Assembly: GCA_964537245.1 (NCBI GenBank)
Contig: CAZHZL010000002.1
Coordinates: forward strand, 1 to 64,000
DNA length: 64,000 bases
Origin: UMGS1840 sp964537245
GTDB lineage: Bacteria; Bacillota; Clostridia; UMGS1840
Direction: 5' to 3'
This document shows, piece by piece, positions 8,905-17,258 of the stretch (position 1 is the first letter of the stretch; each line of letters starts with the position of its first letter). Below the pieces are notes generated by a model, which searched no databases, was not told where the DNA came from, and saw nothing but the letters and a program-made list of their open reading frames with translations. The position numbers and the translations under genes are program-made.

Positions 8905-10328
8905 ATTTCCCTCACAATTTTTCTTTCATCAAATTCTATATTATAATCCTTGAATTTTTGTACTGTCTCATGCCCTTTTCCCAAAAGAAGAATAATATCG
9001 TTCTCCTCTGCCATATCCATAGCCATTTTTATTGCTTCTTTTCTGTCTGTATTGGTATAAACATTGTCTTTTCTTTCAATACCGACCATAATGTCATCTA
9101 TAATAGACTGCATATCCTCGCTTCTCGGATTATCGCTTGTAACAATAATTATATCCGAATATTTTTCAGCCATCTTTCCCATTTTCGGTCTTTTACCCTT
9201 GTCTCTGTCACCACCGCAGCCAAAAAGGGTTATAAGTCTGCCTTTTTTAAATTCGCGGATAGTTGTAAGAATATTTTCCATTCCATCAGGAGTATGTGCA
9301 TAATCTATTATAACCTTATAAGGCTTATCAACAGGCACAACCTCACATCTGCCCATAACTCTCTTTGAGTTTTTAAGACTCATTCTGACAAAGGTGTCCG
9401 GGATTCCGAGTATGCCGCAAACACTGCATACAACAAGAGAATTATATATAGAAAAGTTCCCGGGAATAGGAAATACTACATCGTAGCTTCCACCCTTTTT
9501 CTTTACCGTATACGAAACTCCGTCATCCATATGCTTCACATTTACAGCCCTGTAATCAGAAGGTTTTTCCATAGAGTAAGTAACTAAATTTTCTTTTATA
9601 TACTTTTTCATTGTACTGCTGTATGAGTCGTCCTCATTTATAACGCTGTTTTTGCAGTATGAGAAGAAAAGTGCTTTCGCCTCCGCGTAGTTTTCCATTG
9701 TTTTATGGTAATCAAGATGGTCCTGTGTAAGATTTGTAAAAACGCCAACTTCAAATTCAATGCCGTATATTCTGTCTAAAGACACAGAATGGGAAGAAAC
9801 CTCCATAACGGCAAAATCACATTTTTCATCAACCATTTTTTTAAAGTATCCAAAAAGCTCAGGCGCTTCCGGAGTTGTATTTGGAGACGGAATGAACTCT
9901 TTACCTATTATTATATCATTTGTTCCTATAAGACCTACCTTATATCCGCTTTCCTCCAGCGTAGCCTTTAAAAGTGTTGTTACGGTAGTTTTTCCGTTTG
10001 TTCCCGTAACGCCTATAACACGCAGCTTTTTTTGCGGATTGTCAAAAAAGTTTGCAACACTAAGCGCAAGCGCCTTGTTCGTATCGGGAACAACAACATT
10101 TGTTATTCCTTCTTTATCCAAAGGATACTGCGATATAATAACCTTACAGCCTTTTTCTATCGCACTGTCAACAAAATCGTGTCTGTCTGTATTAATTCCC
10201 TTGATACATACAAATACGCTGTTTTTATCTACATTTCTTGTATCATAAGAGACATTTGAAATTTCCGCATTTTCATCTCCTGTTACGGAAATAACTTCCA
10301 TGTTTCTGAGTAATTCACCAAGCTTCAT
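8889..10328 (-). CDS. murE: UDP-MurNAc-L-Ala-D-Glu--2,6-diaminopimelate ligase MurE
   Basis: MurE adds the third stem-peptide residue. The 479-residue protein has the ATP loop VTGTNGKTTVTTLL near residue 110 and the C-terminal specificity motif DNPR (TSDNPRSEDMQS). In this family DNPR marks meso-diaminopimelate rather than L-lysine use, so the cell wall is predicted to be mDAP type. The ligase is followed at once by murF. Confidence 0.96.
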   Translation of the reverse strand: MKLGELLRNMEVISVTGDENAEISNVSYDTRNVDKNSVFVCIKGINTDRHDFVDSAIEKGCKVIISQYPLDKEGITNVVVPDTNKALALSVANFFDNPQKKLRVIGVTGTNGKTTVTTLLKATLEESGYKVGLIGTNDIIIGKEFIPSPNTTPEAPELFGYFKKMVDEKCDFAVMEVSSHSVSLDRIYGIEFEVGVFTNLTQDHLDYHKTMENYAEAKALFFSYCKNSVINEDDSYSSTMKKYIKENLVTYSMEKPSDYRAVNVKHMDDGVSYTVKKKGGSYDVVFPIPGNFSIYNSLVVCSVCGILGIPDTFVRMSLKNSKRVMGRCEVVPVDKPYKVIIDYAHTPDGMENILTTIREFKKGRLITLFGCGGDRDKGKRPKMGKMAEKYSDIIIVTSDNPRSEDMQSIIDDIMVGIERKDNVYTNTDRKEAIKMAMDMAEENDIILLLGKGHETVQKFKDYNIEFDERKIVREICGLQ

Positions 10329-10388
10329 AATATTTACATGGCATAATTTCTTATACCGTTTCTCCTTTCCTTATTTTATTTTCAAAGA

Positions 10389-12617
10389 TTATTCCTGCGT
10401 CTGAACAGCTTGCTCAGCATTCTCCGTTGCCGTACCGTCGGAAAATTCCACCGTAACCTGTGTTCCTGCCGCAACATATTCACCTTCTGCTACTCCTTGC
10501 GAAACAGCTTTTACATTGTCAACATTTCCGTCAATACCAACAGCATTAAGAATAATTTTGTTCTGATCAAAAAGTTCTTTCACTTCATAATAGTTTTTGC
10601 CTGTAACATTCGGCATCTTAACCGAATTTGTAGGTTTTGCGTCACCTGTATATATTATAACCGTTCCGCCCTCAGCTATAACCGCGTCTGCTTTGGGAAT
10701 CTGAATATTTACAGTTTCGCCTTCGCCCTCTGTCAGACATCTGAGCCCAAGCTCATTCAAGGTCTGTCTTGCAACGGTTATATGTTCTCCTACAACATCG
10801 GGGACAGTTATTTCTCCGTCCTCCGCCGCTGTGGTAGTAGGCTGTATTCCGATATATCTTAAAACATCATCAAGAATTTTTCCTGCTAACGGCGCGGCAG
10901 TTGCACCTCCTGTATGAACTCCCTGCGGTTCATCGAGAAGAAGAATAAGAACAACCTGTGGGTCGTCTGTCGGAGCGATACCTGCAAATGAAGCGATATA
11001 TTTTTCGTTACCTCTCGGTATTTTTTCACTTGTACCTGTTTTGCCGCCTATTCTGAAGCCCTCCAGATACGCCTGACCGCCTGTACCGTCCGTTACAACA
11101 TCTTCCAAAACGCCTCTTAAAATCTGTGATGTCTGTTCAGATACCACCTGTCTGACAACTGTTGTATCAGAAGATTGCACTATATTTCCGTTTGAATCTG
11201 TTATATTTTTTATAAGATGCGGTTTTAACAGTTTTCCGTCGTTTGCTACTGCACCGATTGCAGCAAGCATCTGAAGCGGAGTTACCGTCGGTCCCTGTCC
11301 GAAGGACGCTGTTGCAAGTTCAACCTCATTGAAGCTGCCTTCAGGATAAAACGCACCCGTTGTTTCACCTGTAAGCTCAATGCCTGTTTTCTGAGTAAAA
11401 CCAAAGCCTTTATAATATTTATAGAAATTACTTGTTCCGACTCTCTCACCTATCTGTATGAACGCAGGGTTACACGAATTCATAAGCGCCTGTACAAAGC
11501 TTTCGCCTCCGTGACCGGCAGTTTTCCAGCAGTGTATGCGCCTGTCGGCAACCGTATGATAGCCTATGCAGTTAAAATGGTCGTTTATGGTAACAACGCC
11601 TTCCTCAAGAGCCATTGCACTCGTTATAATTTTAAATGTAGAACCCGGCTCATAGCTGTCAACAACCGCCTTATTTCTCCAAAGCTTATTAAGATATTCA
11701 TTTTGAATTGTATTTTTCTTTTCTGAATCTTCAGCCTGTTCAATACTGTCCTTAACAGATTTATCAAGAATAACAAACGGCTCATTAAGATTGAAATCAG
11801 GCTTTGTTGCCATAGCAAGAATTTCACCTGTTTTAACATCCATTATAATTCCGGCAGATCCGTTTGCAACATTATAGTCTATCATAGCCTGTTCAAGATG
11901 TTTTTCCAGAAAGTGCTGAATTGTTACATCTATGGTAAGCGTAATATCACAGCCGTCCTGTGCTGAATAGTATCTGTCATATTTATAAGGCATTTCCGTC
12001 CCGTCAGCATTGCTTGCGGTAACTATTCGTCCGTTTTGTCCCTTCAGCCTGCTGTCATACACCATTTCAATTCCCATAAGTCCCTGATTATCGTCGCCTG
12101 CAAAGCCTATAATATGAGAAGCTATATTGTTATACGGATAATACCTTTTTGTATCCTCATCAAGATACACTCCGCGCATATTATGCTTTCTTAACTTATC
12201 CGCTTCTTCTTTTTCAATTTTCTTTTTTATTACAGCATATGAAATATTTGAGTTTATTTTCTCTTTTATTTCATTTATATCCATCTTAAGAGTATCGGAA
12301 AGAATTTTTGCATATTCATCAGCCTTTCCGCTTTCCCGCACAGTTATCGGAGATATGCCCACAGTCTCAACATCAGCGCTTACTGCAAGCTGTTTTCCGT
12401 TACGGTCATATATAGTTCCTCTTTTTGCATTTATAACTCTGTCTCTTGTCTGCTGTTCCAGCGCTTCCTTTGCAAGCGTTGGTCCCCATATAAACTGTAT
12501 GTAGCCTATACGCACAACAAGCGCAGTAAACAAAAGCACACCAACAACGCACATCCACTTTATGCGGATTTGCACTTTCTTTTTAGAATTAACTTTATTT
12601 TTTACCTTTTTCCTCAC
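10389..12617 (-). CDS. ftsI: Class B penicillin-binding protein with two PASTA domains (SpoVD/FtsI type)
   Basis: A bitopic transpeptidase that crosslinks septal peptidoglycan. After a basic N-terminus and one membrane helix (residues about 21-40) come a PBP dimerisation domain, the transpeptidase domain with STFK (Ser326, Lys329), SCN and KTGT, and two C-terminal PASTA repeats (starting near VPDVVGEHI and MPNVTGKNY). The 742 residues and PASTA tail fit SpoVD or PBP2B. Only one such PBP is in this cluster, so the vegetative or sporulation role cannot be assigned from sequence. Confidence 0.93.
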   Translation of the reverse strand: MRKKVKNKVNSKKKVQIRIKWMCVVGVLLFTALVVRIGYIQFIWGPTLAKEALEQQTRDRVINAKRGTIYDRNGKQLAVSADVETVGISPITVRESGKADEYAKILSDTLKMDINEIKEKINSNISYAVIKKKIEKEEADKLRKHNMRGVYLDEDTKRYYPYNNIASHIIGFAGDDNQGLMGIEMVYDSRLKGQNGRIVTASNADGTEMPYKYDRYYSAQDGCDITLTIDVTIQHFLEKHLEQAMIDYNVANGSAGIIMDVKTGEILAMATKPDFNLNEPFVILDKSVKDSIEQAEDSEKKNTIQNEYLNKLWRNKAVVDSYEPGSTFKIITSAMALEEGVVTINDHFNCIGYHTVADRRIHCWKTAGHGGESFVQALMNSCNPAFIQIGERVGTSNFYKYYKGFGFTQKTGIELTGETTGAFYPEGSFNEVELATASFGQGPTVTPLQMLAAIGAVANDGKLLKPHLIKNITDSNGNIVQSSDTTVVRQVVSEQTSQILRGVLEDVVTDGTGGQAYLEGFRIGGKTGTSEKIPRGNEKYIASFAGIAPTDDPQVVLILLLDEPQGVHTGGATAAPLAGKILDDVLRYIGIQPTTTAAEDGEITVPDVVGEHITVARQTLNELGLRCLTEGEGETVNIQIPKADAVIAEGGTVIIYTGDAKPTNSVKMPNVTGKNYYEVKELFDQNKIILNAVGIDGNVDNVKAVSQGVAEGEYVAAGTQVTVEFSDGTATENAEQAVQTQE

Positions 12618-12743
12618 TTTTCATCATTCTTTCATTTTATTATAATTTCATAATACGACAAAAAACCGAGAGCTTTTTCCCGATTTTTTTCTGATAACTG
12701 CAAATTAAAATATACCTTAGTTATTACTCTATACTATATTAAA

Positions 12744-13205
12744 TTATTTCTGCAAATATGCAACCAAACTGCTTGTTGAACTGTTTTTTTCTTCTTCCGC
12801 GTCAACATCACCGTTTATTACAGCATAGTCCTCCTGCTGAACATCAATATACACAACCTGGCTCTTTTTTGCTCTGTTCATGTTATAATTTGAAATTGCA
12901 ATTTCCTCAACAGTCTTTAAATCTATCTTCTGATTGATTTCGATTTCAGCCTTTTTGTTTTCATGAACTAAAGTGTTGTATTCCTTTTTCAGATCGGCAA
13001 CCTTATTTTTCTGCTCTGTTACCTGTGCATTTTTTGAAAGGAGAATTCCTGCACCTACAACAAAAAACAGAATAACAGCAAGAAATTTTGCCATGGTCAC
13101 TCTCTGCTTCACCTGTTCTGCATGCGATTTACCCAAGGTGACAGAGCTTTTCTGAACATTAGCTGAATATTCATATTTTCTTGCCAGATTATCATTATAA
13201 TACAT
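12744..13205 (-). CDS. ftsL: FtsL-like septum protein
   Basis: A 153-residue bitopic protein: about 40 cytoplasmic residues, one membrane helix (AKFLAVILFFVVGAGILL), then a coiled coil with heptads from about residue 65 to 100 and a short acidic tail. This architecture, and the position between rsmH and the class B PBP, identify FtsL, the partner of FtsQ/DivIB and DivIC. Sequence conservation in this family is weak, so the call rests on context and topology. A 126-bp gap separates it from the PBP gene; it holds an AT-rich hairpin (minus-strand stem AAAAAATCG/CGGTTTTTT) that may terminate partly. Confidence 0.85.
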   Translation of the reverse strand: MYYNDNLARKYEYSANVQKSSVTLGKSHAEQVKQRVTMAKFLAVILFFVVGAGILLSKNAQVTEQKNKVADLKKEYNTLVHENKKAEIEINQKIDLKTVEEIAISNYNMNRAKKSQVVYIDVQQEDYAVINGDVDAEEEKNSSTSSLVAYLQK

Positions 13206-13236
13206 AACTGCAGTTTCCTTTCTTTTTTCACATTTT

Positions 13237-14163
13237 TTATTCTGCGATTTTTTCTATTACTCTTAAATGTGCTGATTTACTTCTCGGATTTTCCGCAAGC
13301 TCTTCTTCCGATGGTGATATCGGCTTTCTTGTTATAAGCTTTGCCTTCGGTTTGTTGTTACATATGCACACAGGAAAATCCCTCGGACATGTACATACAT
13401 CAACCAGACTTCTGAAATATTCTTTTACTATTCTGTCCTCTAATGAATGGAAGGTTATTATACACATTCTCCCGCCTATATCAAGAAGGTCAAAAAAGCT
13501 TTCCAAGCCCTTCTTTAATGAGCCAAGTTCATCGTTCACTTCAATTCTGATTGCCTGAAATGTTCTTTTTGAAGGATGTTTTTCCTTCATACTTTTATAT
13601 GGCATTGAGCGTTTTATAATCTCTGTAAGCTCGTCTGTTGTTTCTATCTTTTTTACTGCTCTTTCTCTAACGATGTTTGACGCTATATTTTTTGCATATT
13701 TCTCTTCACCGTAAACGCTTATTATACGCCAGAGGTCTTTAAAATCATATTCATTAACAACCTCCATCGCAGAAAGCGGAGAGGATTTGTCCATTCTCAT
13801 ATCCAATACGGAATTTTCTCTGTAAGTAAAGCCTCTTTCTTTATTATCAAGCTGATAAGACGAAACTCCCAAATCTGCAAGAATACCGTCCGCCTTGCCG
13901 TCAAAGTGTTCCTTTATATCACAGAAATTTGCTCTTATAAACTGTTTTTCACATTCAAATTTTTGCAGTCTTTCTTTTGCAACCACAAAAGCTTCTTCAT
14001 CTCTGTCAACCCCGATAAATTTACCGTTTTTTCCGAGAAGTGAGCAAATACCAGACGAATGTCCTGCGCCTCCCATAGTGGCGTCTATATATGTACCGTC
14101 CTTTTTTACAGACAGATTTTCCATACATTCGTGAAACAAAACGCTTTTATGAAAAAACTCCAT
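13237..14163 (-). CDS. rsmH: 16S rRNA (cytosine-1402-N4)-methyltransferase RsmH (MraW)
   Basis: RsmH methylates N4 of C1402 in 16S rRNA. The 308-residue protein starts MEFFHKSVLFHECMENL and carries the SAM-binding motif DATMGGAGHSSGIC, the catalytic-region motif GILADLGVSSYQLD and the C-terminal HSLEDRIVKEYF. It lies 21 bp after mraZ, as in nearly all dcw clusters. Confidence 0.97.
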   Translation of the reverse strand: MEFFHKSVLFHECMENLSVKKDGTYIDATMGGAGHSSGICSLLGKNGKFIGVDRDEEAFVVAKERLQKFECEKQFIRANFCDIKEHFDGKADGILADLGVSSYQLDNKERGFTYRENSVLDMRMDKSSPLSAMEVVNEYDFKDLWRIISVYGEEKYAKNIASNIVRERAVKKIETTDELTEIIKRSMPYKSMKEKHPSKRTFQAIRIEVNDELGSLKKGLESFFDLLDIGGRMCIITFHSLEDRIVKEYFRSLVDVCTCPRDFPVCICNNKPKAKLITRKPISPSEEELAENPRSKSAHLRVIEKIAE

Positions 14164-14184
14164 TTAACTTCCTCCGGCACTTTT

Positions 14185-14610
14185 TTATATTCCGAAAAGC
14201 TCCAGCATTTCAGAAAGCTTCTCTGTATCGGTAACCGTTTCCTCTTCATACTTATTAAAGGTATCAGCATCCCAGATTTCAAGACGGGATGAAACACCCG
14301 CAACCACTACATCTTTTTCAAGTCCGGCAAATTCTCTCAATTTCGGGGGAACAACAAATCTTCCCTGTTTATCCGGTGTAACGCTTTCAGTTGAACCGAA
14401 AATATATCTCTGAATACGACCTCCCGACGATATCGGAAGAGCTCTCAATTTTTCCTCAAGCTCTTTGTAGCCTTCTTTTGTGTATACAAACAGACATTTT
14501 TCAAAACCGCGCATAACAAGAAAGCTTTCGCCCAGTTCGTCTCTGAACTTGGACGGAAGTATTATTCTTCCCTTTGCGTCAATTGAATGACTCGCCTGTC
14601 CATAAAACAT
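14185..14610 (-). CDS. mraZ: Transcriptional regulator MraZ
   Basis: MraZ is a DNA-binding ring-forming protein that represses its own dcw operon. The 141 residues contain two SpoVT/AbrB-like repeats with the family motifs DAKGRIILPSKFR (near 12-24) and DKQGRFVVPPKLR (near 83-95). It is the first gene of the cluster. The ribosome-binding site is weak, and the 5' leader is long (about 260 nt). Putative binding repeats lie just downstream of its -10. Confidence 0.96.
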   Translation of the reverse strand: MFYGQASHSIDAKGRIILPSKFRDELGESFLVMRGFEKCLFVYTKEGYKELEEKLRALPISSGGRIQRYIFGSTESVTPDKQGRFVVPPKLREFAGLEKDVVVAGVSSRLEIWDADTFNKYEEETVTDTEKLSEMLELFGI

Positions 14611-14871
14611 TTCAGTTCATTTGCACCGAAAAACGATACATCCTTTCCCAAAGACATCAATAAAACAAGTTTTCTCACTTGTTTTTAAAATTTACATCTC
14701 CGATATTTTTAAGTCTGTGTTGCAGAGACCCACCACAAGCCTCTGCATTATTTTTATTCCGATAAAAAACCGACTTTTGTAAATGTTTCTCTCCAACTTC
14801 TCCTCTTTTGTGGGATTTTTTCTTATTTTTTAACCACTTCGTGGAAAAGTGTGGCACTTTAAACCACTTAC
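14611..14871 (-). promoter_or_regulatory. Long mraZ 5' leader with two hairpins
   Basis: From the predicted transcription start to the mraZ ATG there are about 260 nt without a credible gene. Two inverted repeats are visible: TGCAGAG/CTCTGCA at 14721-14727 and 14741-14747, and AAAACAAG/CTTGTTTT at 14662-14669 and 14678-14685. An open frame of 70 codons at 14675-14887 begins inside the -10 box and is not believed to be a gene. Whether the leader has a regulatory role is unknown. Confidence 0.4.
14834..14869 (-). promoter_or_regulatory. Putative MraZ boxes (10-bp-phased AAGTGG repeats)
   Basis: On the minus strand AAGTGG, AAGTGC and AAGTGG occur at 14864-14869, 14854-14859 and 14834-14839, that is on a 10-bp helical period with one degenerate position (14844-14849). 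MraZ is known to bind direct GTGG-type repeats in front of its own gene. The repeats lie immediately downstream of the -10, a position suited to repression. Confidence 0.7.
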
Positions 14872-14878
14872 ATGCTAT

Positions 14879-14906
14879 ATTATACACTATTTCTGAAAAA
14901 AATCAA
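14879..14906 (-). promoter_or_regulatory. SigA-type promoter of the dcw operon (mraZ)
   Basis: Minus strand TTGATT (14901-14906), 16-bp spacer, perfect TATAAT (14879-14884). It drives mraZ and probably most of the dcw run. Confidence 0.75.
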
Positions 14907-15047
14907 GACTTTTTTGAAAAAAACTTTATTTTTTTTAATATTTTTTTAATAAAGTTGTAATAATTCAAAAAAATGCGCTCCGAAAGCATATTTTTTCAAC
15001 ATTTTTTGTTACAAATCAATAACATTTTAAAATTTTTCAAAAAAGTA

Positions 15048-15076
15048 TTGACAACCAAAAAAATGTGTGCTATATT
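15048..15076 (+). promoter_or_regulatory. Promoter of the lacI-type sugar operon
   Basis: A consensus TTGACA (15048-15053), 17-bp spacer and TATATT (15071-15076). Operator 1 begins 4 bp downstream of the -10, so bound repressor would block initiation. Confidence 0.8.
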
Positions 15077-15079
15077 GTG

Positions 15080-15093
15080 TGTAAACGATTACA
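15080..15093 (+). promoter_or_regulatory. LacI-family operator 1
   Basis: TGTAAACGATTACA is a near-palindrome with the central CG typical of LacI/CcpA-type sites. It overlaps the predicted transcription start of the operon. Confidence 0.75.
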
Positions 15094-15123
15094 CAAAGTC
15101 GTTTTATATTTTTTTAAAGAAAA

Positions 15124-15137
15124 TGTAATCGTTTACA
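15124..15137 (+). promoter_or_regulatory. LacI-family operator 2
   Basis: TGTAATCGTTTACA is the exact reverse complement of operator 1. The two centres are 44 bp apart, close to four helical turns, which would allow a tetramer or two dimers to act on the same DNA face. It lies in the leader, 20 bp before the lacI start. Confidence 0.75.
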
Positions 15138-15157
15138 TTCTCTAAAATACTGAGGAG

Positions 15158-16144
15158 ATGGTACTTATTAACATAAGTGAAATCGCAAAACTTGCTAAGG
15201 TAAGCGTGGCAACGGTTTCCAGAGTAATAAACAAAACAGGACCTGTTGCCCCGAAAACAAAAGAAAATATAGAAAAGATAATAGAGAAATACGGCTATGA
15301 GCCAAATCTTCTCGGAAAGCACCTGAGAAAAAAGGAAACTCGCATTATTCTTGTTGTTCTTACTACGATTGTAAATTCATTCTACGCAAAAGTAGTAGAT
15401 GCTATGGACAAAAAAGCAAAAGAGCACGGTTATAATATTGTTTTGTGTACAACAAATGATGACCGTGACACCGAGCAATCATATTTAAATCTTTTAAGAA
15501 ACGGATTGTGTGACGGATGTATTATTCTCAACACAACCATGACAAAAGAAGAAATGCACGAAATGCTTGAAAGATATAATATTGTACAGTGTAACGAATA
15601 CATAGACGACTCATATCCTTATATATCCATAGACAACAAAAAAGCAGCATACGACGCTGTGAGCTACCTTATAAAAACAGGCAGAAAGAAAATTGCATAC
15701 TGCGGAGTAATAAATCATTTTATATCTTCAAAGCACAGATATGCAGGCTATGTGCAAGCGCTTAAGGATAACGACATTAAACATGATAAGAGCATTATTT
15801 TTGACGGAAACTACGGTTTTCGGTCTGCTTCCGAGCTTACAGAAAAGCTTCTCAAATCAGGCGCAGAATTCGACGCTTTGTTTGCAATCTCGGACAGAAT
15901 GGCGGCAGGCGCTATGAGCGCAATAATAAATTGCGGCAAAAAAATCCCTGATGATATTGCTGTTATGGGATTTGATAATGTTCATCTTTCCTATATGGTT
16001 ACACCTGCGTTAAGCACCGTTGCACAGCCTCAGGCTGAAATGGGAGAAGCGGCATTTATGGCACTCCTTGACAAAATGTCAAAACAAACATACGAAAAAA
16101 AAATACTTAATCATAAATTAATAATAAGAAAATCAACAGATTAA
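15158..16144 (+). CDS. LacI-family transcriptional regulator
   Basis: An N-terminal LacI helix-turn-helix (ISEIAKLAKVSVATVSRVIN, with hinge GYEPNLLGKHLR) is followed by a periplasmic-binding-protein-like ligand domain, 328 residues in all. It is the first gene of the operon and, with two matching operators in front, is predicted to repress itself and the downstream oxidoreductase genes until a sugar ligand binds. The ATG at 15158 directly abuts GAGGAG with no spacing; the ATT three codons on has the ideal 9-nt spacing and gives a family-typical N-terminus, so the start is uncertain. Confidence 0.93.
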   Translation: MVLINISEIAKLAKVSVATVSRVINKTGPVAPKTKENIEKIIEKYGYEPNLLGKHLRKKETRIILVVLTTIVNSFYAKVVDAMDKKAKEHGYNIVLCTTNDDRDTEQSYLNLLRNGLCDGCIILNTTMTKEEMHEMLERYNIVQCNEYIDDSYPYISIDNKKAAYDAVSYLIKTGRKKIAYCGVINHFISSKHRYAGYVQALKDNDIKHDKSIIFDGNYGFRSASELTEKLLKSGAEFDALFAISDRMAAGAMSAIINCGKKIPDDIAVMGFDNVHLSYMVTPALSTVAQPQAEMGEAAFMALLDKMSKQTYEKKILNHKLIIRKSTD

Positions 16145-16175
16145 AATTTTTTTAAAAAATCGGAGGAAAAAGAAA

Positions 16176-17258
16176 ATGGAAAAGAAGTTAAGAGTTGGTA
16201 TCATTGGCTGCGGAGGTATTGCAAACGGAAAGCATATGCCATCGCTGAAAAAAATTGACGAAATTGAAATGGTTGCATTCTGCGATATTATAAAAGAAAG
16301 AGCAGAAAAAGCCGCTAAAGATTTCGGTGTTGAAAACGCAAGCGTTTATGAAAGCTACGAAGAAATGATTAACAAAGAAAATCTCGATGTTGTTCATGTT
16401 TGTACACCTAACAACGCTCACGCACCTGCAACAATTTATGCACTTGAGCATGATTGTCATGTAATGTGTGAAAAGCCTATGGCAAAAACATATGCAGAAG
16501 CTCAGGCTATGCTTGAAGCATACAAAAGAACAGGCAAAAAGCTTACTATCGGATATCAGAATAGATTTTCTATTGAAAACAGATACCTTCACGAAGCTGT
16601 TGAAAACGGAGAGCTTGGCGAAATTTACTACGGAGAAGCAGAAGCTTTAAGAAGAAGAGCAGTTCCTACATGGGGCGTTTTCCTTGATGAAGAAAAACAG
16701 GGAGGCGGTCCTCTTATCGATATCGGAACTCATGCACTTGACCTTACCTTATGGCATATGAATAACTACAAGCCAAAATCAGTTAAAGGTACTGTATACA
16801 AAAAGCTCGGTGACCAGACACGCACAGGAAACGCTTGGGGAGACTGGGATCCAAAGGAATATACCGTTGAGGATTCAGCATTCGGCTTTGTAACAATGGA
16901 AAACGGCGCAACAATCATTTTAAAGAGTAGCTGGGCACTTAATATTTCAGAGCCGAGAGAAGCAAAGTGCGTGCTTGCCGGAACACAGGGCGGAGCAGAC
17001 TTCCACAACGGCTTGCAGATAAATAAAGTAAAATACGGCAGACAGGTAATTGAGCAACTGGGTTCAGGCGCAGGCGTTGCATTCTTTGACGCAGCAGGTG
17101 AAGCACCGGCAGATGTTGAAGCAAGAATGTGGATTGACTGTATTTTAAATAATACAGAGCCTGTTGTTAAACCTGAGCAGGCTATCGTTGTAACAAGAAT
17201 ACTTGAAGCAATATACGAAAGTGCAAAAACAGGAAAGGAAGTTATCTTCAATGATTAA
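16176..17258 (+). CDS. Gfo/Idh/MocA family oxidoreductase (first copy)
   Basis: A 360-residue NAD(P)-dependent sugar or cyclitol dehydrogenase. The Rossmann motif GIIGCGGIANGKHMPSL is at residues 8-24, the EKP motif is in CEKPMAKTYAEA and the substrate-domain motif GGGPLIDIGTHALDLTLWHM has the catalytic Asp/His pattern of the family. Substrate cannot be read from sequence. Neighbours suggest oxidation of a sugar or glycoside, possibly at C3. GGAGG lies 10 nt before the ATG. Confidence 0.93.
   Translation: MEKKLRVGIIGCGGIANGKHMPSLKKIDEIEMVAFCDIIKERAEKAAKDFGVENASVYESYEEMINKENLDVVHVCTPNNAHAPATIYALEHDCHVMCEKPMAKTYAEAQAMLEAYKRTGKKLTIGYQNRFSIENRYLHEAVENGELGEIYYGEAEALRRRAVPTWGVFLDEEKQGGGPLIDIGTHALDLTLWHMNNYKPKSVKGTVYKKLGDQTRTGNAWGDWDPKEYTVEDSAFGFVTMENGATIILKSSWALNISEPREAKCVLAGTQGGADFHNGLQINKVKYGRQVIEQLGSGAGVAFFDAAGEAPADVEARMWIDCILNNTEPVVKPEQAIVVTRILEAIYESAKTGKEVIFND

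Noticed and set aside
14675..14887. 70-codon open frame upstream of mraZ on the minus strand
   Set aside because: It begins within the -10 box of the mraZ promoter and would cover the MraZ boxes; no ribosome-binding site or family resemblance.
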